Source: JAWPNA01 sp045402695 (lineage in GTDB: Bacteria; Acidobacteriota; Polarisedimenticolia; JACPZX01; DASXTC01). Taken from it: a stretch of 9,747 nucleotides of DNA. The first letter of the stretch is position 1. Each line of letters starts with the position of its first letter. The notes below the pieces were generated by a model, which saw only the letters and a program-made list of their open reading frames with translations, did not search any database and had not been told where the DNA came from. This document shows positions 3,526 to 9,747 of this stretch, in pieces. The translations under genes and the position numbers were made by a program. The stretch lies in assembly GCA_045402695.1 (NCBI GenBank), contig JAWPNA010000095.1, forward strand, positions 1 to 9,747, written 5' to 3'.

Positions 3526-6432
3526 ATGCCCCAGCAGGCCCGAACCCTGATCGCTCTCGCGGTCACCTTCGCGGCGGCTCTTCCCTGCCACGCCCGGGCC
3601 AAGGTGGACAAGCTGCCACCTTCCACGCGGCTGGTGCTGGACAACGGCTTCACGGCGATCTTGATCCCCAACCGGGCCTCTCCCCTCATCACATCCGTTG
3701 TCGTGGTGCGCGCCGGCTCGGCGACCGAGACGGCGCCGGTCAACGGCGTCTCGCACATGCTGGAGCATCTGCTGTTCAACGGCACCTCGCGCCGTACGCA
3801 GGAGCAGATCTACGAGGAGCAGGATCGGTACGGGATCATCAACAACGCTCACACCGACGTGGAACATACCGACTTCTTCGTGCTGGCCGCGCGGGATCAA
3901 TTCCATCGAGCGCTGGACCTTCAAGCCGACATGCTGTTCTCCTCCACCGTTCCGGAGGAGAAGCTGGCCAAGGAGCGCGGCATCATCCTCAACGAGATCG
4001 CGAAGGACCGCGTGAGCCAGGAGAGCTTCATGGCGGAGCTTTACGCGCGGCGTCTGTACCATCCGCACGGCCTCGCGCTTCCCGTGGGCGGCACTCCCGA
4101 GTCGGTGGGCAGGATCGGCCGGGACGCCATCCTGGACTACTATCATCGCTGGTATGTCCCCAACAACATGGCCGCGATCATCATGGGGGACTTCAGCGTC
4201 GAGGAAATGGAGCCCCTCGTGCGGCGCTGCTTCGGAGACGCCGCTCCCGCGCCGCTGCCGGGCCGCGAGCCGGCCGCGCTCAACACCGCCGCCCTCGGCC
4301 TCGTGCACACGGAAGGCGCCGAGGGGGCGGCGCGACTCTTGTGGCTCGCGGCGCCGGCGCCCGGCATCGGATCCGCCTTGTTCGGGCCGGCGCACCTGCT
4401 GGCGTCGATCATCGATGAGGGGCTGGCCGAATCCGTCAACGAGAGCCTCGGCGCCTCGGGATCGAAAGGCGCCGTGCTGGAAGCGGATGCAGGACTCGAC
4501 GCCCACGCCGATGTCTCGACCTTTCGGGTCACGGCGACGCTGTCGCCCGACCTGGCCTGGGCCGACGGCGCGCGCGCCCTTCTTGGAGAAGTGACGCGCC
4601 GCGTCTCCGCCGGCGATCTCCGGAAGGACGAGCTCCTTGCCCGCCTGCGGCTCGAGGAGAAGTCCGCGCTGATGCGGCTGTGGGAGAAGCCACACTACTT
4701 CGGTCTGGACCGGGCAGGCTTCATCGCCGCGGGCGGGTGGGACCTGGCCCGTGACTTCACGAGGCATCTGGGCGCCGTGGAGCCGGTGGATTTGAAATCC
4801 GCCGGGCGCAGGATCTCCGCGCCGTCCTCCTGGGCCGTCTTCCAGGTTGGGGTCGATCCGCCAAAGGATGAGGGGGCAGGAAGTGTGACGGGGGCGGCGG
4901 GCATCCACCTCGCCGATCAGCCGACCGCGGAAAGCCGCGCTCTGCAGGAGCGGTGGAACGCACATTGGAACGCTCAGGGTCCCGCCCAGGGCGCGGGCGG
5001 GGCGGCTCCGTCCCCCAAGCCGCCGGACCCGCTGGCCCCGGCGTCCGCGGGGAAAGGCGGTGGGATCAGCGCGCGCCGCATCCTGCCCAACGGGATGATG
5101 CTGGCGCTGGACGGGAGCGACGACGCCCGTGTGTTCGCCGCGCACGTGCTGGCGAAGAACCGCTCGGCCGCCGAGCCTGCGGGGAAGGCCGGTATCGCTG
5201 ACCTCCTGCACCGGATGGTCGCGCGCGGCACGAAAGGCCATCCCGGAGGGTCATTGCAAGAGACGCTGCGCTCGATTGGCGGCACGCTGAAAGTCACCGA
5301 TGACCCTTCGATCCCCTACGATGACATCTACCTGTCGCCTGAGTACTCCTACATACGGCTCGAGGCGCTCGACGAGCATGCCACCGAGGCAATCGGCTTG
5401 CTGGCGGAAATCCTCTCCGAGCCGGTTCTGGATGACGAGGCGTCGCTCTCGGTCGCCCGAGATCAGCTTCTCGATCGGGCGCGCCAAGCGCAGACCTCTC
5501 CCCGCGACAGGAGCCAGCTCCTGTTGGCGAAGTGGCTGTGGGGCGAGAGCCACCCGTTCGCCACGAGTGTGTTCGGTTCGGAGGTGACGATTCGCTCCAT
5601 CACCGCTCAGGATCTCGCGGCGTTTCACCGGATCTACTTCTCTCCACGCAATCTGATCGTATCGATTGGGACTTCTGAGGACCTGGAGAGGCTGCTGCCC
5701 GTCATCACGTCGAAGCTCGGGAACTGGCCCGCCGCGCCGAAAGGATCCGCCTCACCGGGACTGCCGGTGTCCGCGGCGCCCCCCAGGCCGGCGCCCCCTC
5801 CATCGCCGCTCCCCCCGCCGCCCCCGTCGTCGCACGACGCCACGGGATCAACGGGGGCCGTCCCGGCCGAACCGCGCAGCCTGACCGAGGCCTTGAAGGC
5901 ACCGCAGGCATACATCCTGATGGGACGGTTGCTGCCGGCGGGCCCGGACCAGACGCCGCACGTGTCCGCGTTGGCCGCCGTGCTCTCGCGCCGCATGGGC
6001 GACGTGCTGCGCGAGAAACGGGGCCTCTCCTACTCACTGGGAGCCGACGCGGTGCCCTTGGGAGTGGCGACGCTCCTGACGGCGGGGATGGGAGTGCTGC
6101 CCGAGCAGGTGGAGCAGGCGCGCGCCGGACTGCGCGAGGTGACTCTCTCCCTGATGTCGGCGCCCCCCACGCAGCAGGAGGTCGATGACGCGGTGCGGTC
6201 GGCGGCGGTGCGTATGTTGATGCGGAGATTCTCCCGAATCAACCGGGCGTATCAACGCGGCATCGACGAGATGCGGCGTGATCGGCTCGGGACGTCCTCC
6301 GCACCGGGCCGGCAGGCTGCCCCGGTTTTCGTCTCCGCCGAACAGGTGGCCGAGGCCGCGAGAGTGTGCTTCCGGGAGGGAGGGCTGTCGGCCTGGGTGG
6401 AGGCCGTGGTGAGGCCAGAGGCGGCGCCATGA
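3526..6432 (+). CDS. Exported M16-family (pitrilysin-type) zinc peptidase with two M16 modules
   Basis: The product is 968 residues. Residues 1 to about 25 are a signal peptide (RTLIALAVTFAAALPCHARA), so it acts in the periplasm or outside. The first module (about 33-450) is active by motif: the inverted zinc site HMLEH at 77-81 and the third ligand E157 in GIILNEIAKD, 76 residues later as in the family, then an M16_C domain opening AILDYYHRWYVPNNMAAIIMG. A Gly/Pro/Ala linker (about 478-515) leads to the second module (about 520-968), which lacks the zinc site (ADLLHRM at the equivalent place) but keeps R832 and Y836 in REKRGLSYS, the pair that binds substrate in trans in M16 enzymes. A proline-rich insert (about 740-785) splits the second module. 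Full length thus resembles one-chain M16 peptidases such as pitrilysin rather than PqqL/MPP-like pairs. Start 3526 gives the signal peptide; the open frame before it is non-coding. Its stop overlaps the next ATG. Confidence 0.93.
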   Translation: MPQQARTLIALAVTFAAALPCHARAKVDKLPPSTRLVLDNGFTAILIPNRASPLITSVVVVRAGSATETAPVNGVSHMLEHLLFNGTSRRTQEQIYEEQDRYGIINNAHTDVEHTDFFVLAARDQFHRALDLQADMLFSSTVPEEKLAKERGIILNEIAKDRVSQESFMAELYARRLYHPHGLALPVGGTPESVGRIGRDAILDYYHRWYVPNNMAAIIMGDFSVEEMEPLVRRCFGDAAPAPLPGREPAALNTAALGLVHTEGAEGAARLLWLAAPAPGIGSALFGPAHLLASIIDEGLAESVNESLGASGSKGAVLEADAGLDAHADVSTFRVTATLSPDLAWADGARALLGEVTRRVSAGDLRKDELLARLRLEEKSALMRLWEKPHYFGLDRAGFIAAGGWDLARDFTRHLGAVEPVDLKSAGRRISAPSSWAVFQVGVDPPKDEGAGSVTGAAGIHLADQPTAESRALQERWNAHWNAQGPAQGAGGAAPSPKPPDPLAPASAGKGGGISARRILPNGMMLALDGSDDARVFAAHVLAKNRSAAEPAGKAGIADLLHRMVARGTKGHPGGSLQETLRSIGGTLKVTDDPSIPYDDIYLSPEYSYIRLEALDEHATEAIGLLAEILSEPVLDDEASLSVARDQLLDRARQAQTSPRDRSQLLLAKWLWGESHPFATSVFGSEVTIRSITAQDLAAFHRIYFSPRNLIVSIGTSEDLERLLPVITSKLGNWPAAPKGSASPGLPVSAAPPRPAPPPSPLPPPPPSSHDATGSTGAVPAEPRSLTEALKAPQAYILMGRLLPAGPDQTPHVSALAAVLSRRMGDVLREKRGLSYSLGADAVPLGVATLLTAGMGVLPEQVEQARAGLREVTLSLMSAPPTQQEVDDAVRSAAVRMLMRRFSRINRAYQRGIDEMRRDRLGTSSAPGRQAAPVFVSAEQVAEAARVCFREGGLSAWVEAVVRPEAAP

Positions 6433-9400
6433 CGCGATTCCGGCGAGGATCCAGACGCGCGCCGCGCGCCGCGGCTTTCGCGCTCGCCGCAGCCGTTCTC
6501 ACGCTCGCTTCCGCGCGCCCGGAGGCGCCGGATTCTCGCGCCGCAGAGCCAGTGGCGGACGCCGTCTGGTCTCACGACATCGAGGTGACGATCGATCCGG
6601 CAGGACACAGCCTGAAAGCCGGTGACCGGATGGTCGTGGGGGGCCGCTCTGGCGGGACGGCCGGCGCGGCCGTTCCTCTCAGGTTCCATCTGCACACCGG
6701 CCTCGAGATCATGTCGCTCAAGATCAACGGCGCCGAGTCGATCAAAGGCCTCCAACGGCAGGAGGCCGCGCCGGAGCGGCATCTGTCGTCGTACGCCGGG
6801 CCACCTGTCGCGCCGGCCGACCATCTCCTGATCACGTACCAGGGGATCATCCATGACCCCGTGCAGGAGGAGGGACAGCTCGGGTTCGTCGCGGGCGACG
6901 CCACCACCGGGATCATCGACGCCTCGGGGGTCTTCCTCGATGGAGGCACGGGATGGATCCCGCAGCTTTCGACGCCCGAGGATTCGGACGGCCCGCTGGC
7001 GCTGTACAGCGTGACCTCGCGCGTGCCGGAGCCGTGGCTCGTCGTCACGCAGGGACGCAGCGAGCCGCCCCCTCGCGGAAAGCCCACGCCCGGCATCAAG
7101 ACCCAACGATGGGTGGCCGAGGTCCCCTCGGAAGGCCTCGCGCTGGTGGCCGGACGATATTCGGTCAAGTCGATCGATCACAAGGGAGTCCGCATCTCCA
7201 CCTACTTCTTCACGGACGAGGCATCTTCGGGTGATCTGTTCCTGGGCCGCACCGCGGAGTACCTCGATCGCTTCTCGGCGCTGTTGACTCCCTACCCCTA
7301 CTCCCGCTTCGACGTCGTGGAGAACTTCTTCACGACGGGTTACGGCTTTCCTTCCTTCACGCTCCTGGGACAAGACGTCGTCAAGATGGGCGAGATGGCC
7401 TTGAGGCCAGGCTACGTCGATCACGAGGTGATGCATTGCTGGTGGGGCAACTATGTCTATCCCGACCGCCGATCCGGCAACTGGACCGAGGGACTCACCA
7501 CCTACTTCGCCAACTACATGGCGCAGGAGAGGATCGGCGAGGAGCAGGCCGCCGACTACAGGCGCCAGGTGGTCCAGAAGTACTCGTTGCGGGTCGGCCC
7601 GGACGTTGATTACCCGCTGGCCCGGTTCACGGTGAAGAAGCGCGACTTCGAGAACGAGATCGGTTACGGGAAAGCCGCGATGGTGTTCCACATGCTGCGG
7701 CGCACGGCGGGTGATGAGATCTTCTTCCGCGTGATGCGCGAGGTCGTGTCGAGGTTCGGGGGCCGGCGCGCTGCGTGGTCGGATTTCAGGGCGGCGTTCG
7801 AGGCGGCCACGGGCCGCGACCTTGCCGTCTTCTTTTCCCAGTGGATCGATCGCGCCGGCCTGCCGAGCCTCGCCCTGGCTCAGGTGCACGCGGAGCCGGC
7901 GCAGGAAGGCTATCGCGTCACCGGCCTCATCGATCAGAAAGGAACTCCCTACCGCCTCTCGCTGCCCGTGGCCCTCGACACCATGGCGGAGCGCAAAGGG
8001 TACACGGTCGAGGTGCAAGGCGCCTCGACTCCCTTCAGCTTCGACCTCGACATGATGCCGCTCGCGATCCGGATGGATCCCGACATGCACACGCTGCGCG
8101 GACTGACTCCGCCCGACATCCCACCCTGCCTGAACGCGGTGCTGGAGGCTCGGTCGAAAATGTACGTACTGCCCACGCATCTCGCCAATGCGAAGGAACA
8201 TCCTTACGCGCAGATGGCCATGGCGGCCGCCGGCACCAAGGGAGGGCAGGTTGTGACCGACGAGGAGTTCAAGGAATCCGACCTCACCGGGCGCTCGCTT
8301 CTGCTCTTCGGCAGGCCCGACGAGAACCGCGTCGTGAAGATGCTGCTGGGACGGATGAAGCCGTCGCTCACCGTCGCGCCCGACTCGTTCACGCTGGCGG
8401 GAAAGACCTACAAAGGCGCGGACTACAGTCTGCTGTTGAGCGCCAGGAACCCGGCCGACGAAAACCAGGTCATCGCGGTCTTCTTCGGGATGTCGCCCGA
8501 GTCGCTGGCCCGCAGCCGATACGCCTTCTTCTACGGTTGGGACTCGTTCGTCGCCTTCAAGGGGGGCAGGCCCGATCAGCGCGGCACGTTCGAGCCGGAC
8601 CGGCCCAGCTCGCGCCGGATGCTCGTGCCCGATGTGGCGGGAGGGGCCGCCGCGGGCGGCGCCGCCGCCGAGGCCCTCATGAGCCATGTCACCGCCCTGA
8701 CCGCCCCACAGATGGAAGGAAGGAGGCCTGGCACGGCGGGGCACGAGGCGGCGGCCGCCTACATCGAGCAGGCATTCCAGGGCGCCGGATTGCTGCCCGC
8801 GCAGGAGATCGCGCCCTTTTTCGACGGCTACCGCCAGCCATTCGTTATTGCGCTGGCCGATCTCGACGCGGGCCCCGAGGCCGCCGAAGCCGGAGTGGTC
8901 CTCACAAGGGAAGGCCGCGCGCTGGAAATGCCGGCCCGGCCGTTCCCCTTCGCATCCACAGCCACGAAGGTGGAACTCACCGATCAGGTGATCTTCACGG
9001 AGCCGGAGAGGCTCGCCGCCCTGGCACACTCGAAGGGGGCCGTCTCGCCGCGCCTGGACGGCGGCATCGTCGTCACGTGCGAGAGGGCAGCTCCACCCGA
9101 CGCCGCCTCCTCCGCTCGCGGGGCGCCCGAGATCGACCCGGCCCTGGCCGAGCTGTTGGCCGGTGCGGTGAACGGCGCCGGACGCCTCGGGGCCGCCGCG
9201 CTGGTGATCGTCAGGCCGGTCGCGGGCCCCTCCGCCTACGAGAAGATCCTCTCGTTTCCCTCGAGGCCATCTGTTCAGGACCTTGAGGAGATCGACGAGC
9301 GCCGAAAGACGGGCGACTTCCCCGGGCTCGAGGTGTTCTTCGCGGGACGCGCGAACCGGTTGCCTCTGTCCGCGCCCCCTCCCGAGCTACTGGTGGTGAG

Positions 9401-9747
9401 CGTGGGGCCGGAGTTGGGCGAAGCGCTCTTCGGGAAAAGAGGGTTCGCGCAGAAGACATCGCCGCCGACCGTCGTGGCCGAGTCGGGCTTAAGCCCGATG
9501 CTGCTCGACGTGCGGATGCAGGTGACGGCGCACCTCCGGTACACCAGGACACCCGGCGTGAACCTCGTGGGATACCTGCGGGGAGCCGATCCGCGCCTCG
9601 CTTCTCAGGCCGTCATCCTCGGCGCCCACTATGACGCCCTGGGACGCAACGAGGACGGATCTCTTCTGGCGGGCGCCGTGGACAACGCCGCGGGGGTCGC
9701 GGCGCTCCTGGAGGCCGCGCGGCTGTTCTCCGATCCCGCGCTGAGGC
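6429..9747 (+). CDS. Exported M1-type/M28-type double metallopeptidase fusion, 3' end cut
   Basis: An uninterrupted frame of 1106 codons runs from ATG 6429 past the right edge. Residues 1 to about 33 look like a signal peptide with an Arg-rich n-region. Residues about 45-205 form an M1-like N-terminal beta domain (VWSHDIEVTIDPAG). The gluzincin site follows: HEVMH at 332-336, third ligand E354 in NWTEG (17 residues between, one fewer than standard M1), and a Tyr at 413 in IGYGKAAMVFHML at the catalytic tyrosine position. The GxMEN aminopeptidase motif is not seen; ENFFTTGYGFPSFTLLG stands there. Residues about 480-735 are a mixed region (LLLFGRPDEN, FFYGWDSFVAFKGG). After a Gly/Ala linker (about 736-750) an M28-like part starts: ALTAPQMEGRRPGTAGHEAA, a probable protease-associated insert (about 865-1030), then GAHYDALG (H1067, D1069) and AGAVDNAAG (D1085), the first zinc ligands of M28; the rest is outside. 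The ATG overlaps the M16 stop (ATGA), indicating translational coupling. Confidence 0.88.
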   Translation, partial: MTRFRRGSRRAPRAAAFALAAAVLTLASARPEAPDSRAAEPVADAVWSHDIEVTIDPAGHSLKAGDRMVVGGRSGGTAGAAVPLRFHLHTGLEIMSLKINGAESIKGLQRQEAAPERHLSSYAGPPVAPADHLLITYQGIIHDPVQEEGQLGFVAGDATTGIIDASGVFLDGGTGWIPQLSTPEDSDGPLALYSVTSRVPEPWLVVTQGRSEPPPRGKPTPGIKTQRWVAEVPSEGLALVAGRYSVKSIDHKGVRISTYFFTDEASSGDLFLGRTAEYLDRFSALLTPYPYSRFDVVENFFTTGYGFPSFTLLGQDVVKMGEMALRPGYVDHEVMHCWWGNYVYPDRRSGNWTEGLTTYFANYMAQERIGEEQAADYRRQVVQKYSLRVGPDVDYPLARFTVKKRDFENEIGYGKAAMVFHMLRRTAGDEIFFRVMREVVSRFGGRRAAWSDFRAAFEAATGRDLAVFFSQWIDRAGLPSLALAQVHAEPAQEGYRVTGLIDQKGTPYRLSLPVALDTMAERKGYTVEVQGASTPFSFDLDMMPLAIRMDPDMHTLRGLTPPDIPPCLNAVLEARSKMYVLPTHLANAKEHPYAQMAMAAAGTKGGQVVTDEEFKESDLTGRSLLLFGRPDENRVVKMLLGRMKPSLTVAPDSFTLAGKTYKGADYSLLLSARNPADENQVIAVFFGMSPESLARSRYAFFYGWDSFVAFKGGRPDQRGTFEPDRPSSRRMLVPDVAGGAAAGGAAAEALMSHVTALTAPQMEGRRPGTAGHEAAAAYIEQAFQGAGLLPAQEIAPFFDGYRQPFVIALADLDAGPEAAEAGVVLTREGRALEMPARPFPFASTATKVELTDQVIFTEPERLAALAHSKGAVSPRLDGGIVVTCERAAPPDAASSARGAPEIDPALAELLAGAVNGAGRLGAAALVIVRPVAGPSAYEKILSFPSRPSVQDLEEIDERRKTGDFPGLEVFFAGRANRLPLSAPPPELLVVSVGPELGEALFGKRGFAQKTSPPTVVAESGLSPMLLDVRMQVTAHLRYTRTPGVNLVGYLRGADPRLASQAVILGAHYDALGRNEDGSLLAGAVDNAAGVAALLEAARLFSDPALR

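Noticed and set aside
3451..5241. 596-codon minus-strand open frame
   Set aside because: Antisense to the M16 gene, whose zinc motif and signal peptide are clear; composition is that of a high-GC shadow.
6252..9029. 925-codon minus-strand open frame
   Set aside because: It lies antisense to the M1-M28 gene, is rich in Arg, Gly, His and Glu with no domain recognised, and is a mirror of the codon bias of the plus-strand gene.
7775..9286. 503-codon plus-strand open frame in another phase
   Set aside because: Within the M1-M28 gene; Arg/Gly-rich translation, no domain, and the true frame has M1 and M28 motifs on both sides.

Overview
The window is a GC-rich, gene-dense stretch of bacterial chromosome. 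Three products carry Sec-type signal peptides, a type II fatty-acid synthase gene (fabI) is present, and coding follows the strong third-position G/C bias of a high-GC genome. This would fit an uncultured Gram-negative lineage such as Acidobacteriota or a similar group. That placement is inference only, because there is no rRNA or other marker here. No tRNA, CRISPR array, insertion sequence or phage gene was seen.

Layout. (1) Positions 1-439 (+) hold the C-terminal end of a B12-binding/radical SAM protein with a DUF4070-like tail. (2) Convergent to it, stops four bases apart, is a minus-strand block read right to left: fabI (enoyl-ACP reductase, 3437-2661), an exported cyclophilin (2633-1971), a 291-base gap (1970-1680), and an exported metallo-beta-lactamase-fold protein with a C-terminal TPR region (1679-444). 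(3) Divergent from fabI are two overlapping plus-strand genes for exported zinc peptidases: a two-domain M16 protein (3526-6432) and, coupled to it by an ATGA overlap, a very large protein that joins an M1-type gluzincin domain to an M28-type aminopeptidase domain and runs off the right edge (6429->9747).

The most interesting stretch is the gap at 1680-1895 on the minus strand. It has a promoter-like -35/-10 pair, then a 14-base sequence matching the complement of the 16S rRNA 3' tail at 13 positions, a 15-codon ORF, and a series of nested helices. The helices end in a fully paired-out three-way junction (9-bp closing stem, 6-bp hairpin, 5-bp hairpin with a GCGA tetraloop). The closing stem is followed by a short pyrimidine tail that abuts the ATG of the metallo-hydrolase gene. 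I read this as a structured leader RNA, attenuator or small RNA of a kind I do not recognise.

How the genes may work together: M16 and M1-M28 look like one transcription unit for extracytoplasmic peptide breakdown, an M16 endopeptidase supplying fragments to aminopeptidase-type domains. The M16 gene appears to be read from an extended -10 promoter so close to its ATG that the mRNA would be nearly leaderless. fabI and the cyclophilin are likely co-transcribed housekeeping genes. The metallo-hydrolase has its own promoter and leader.
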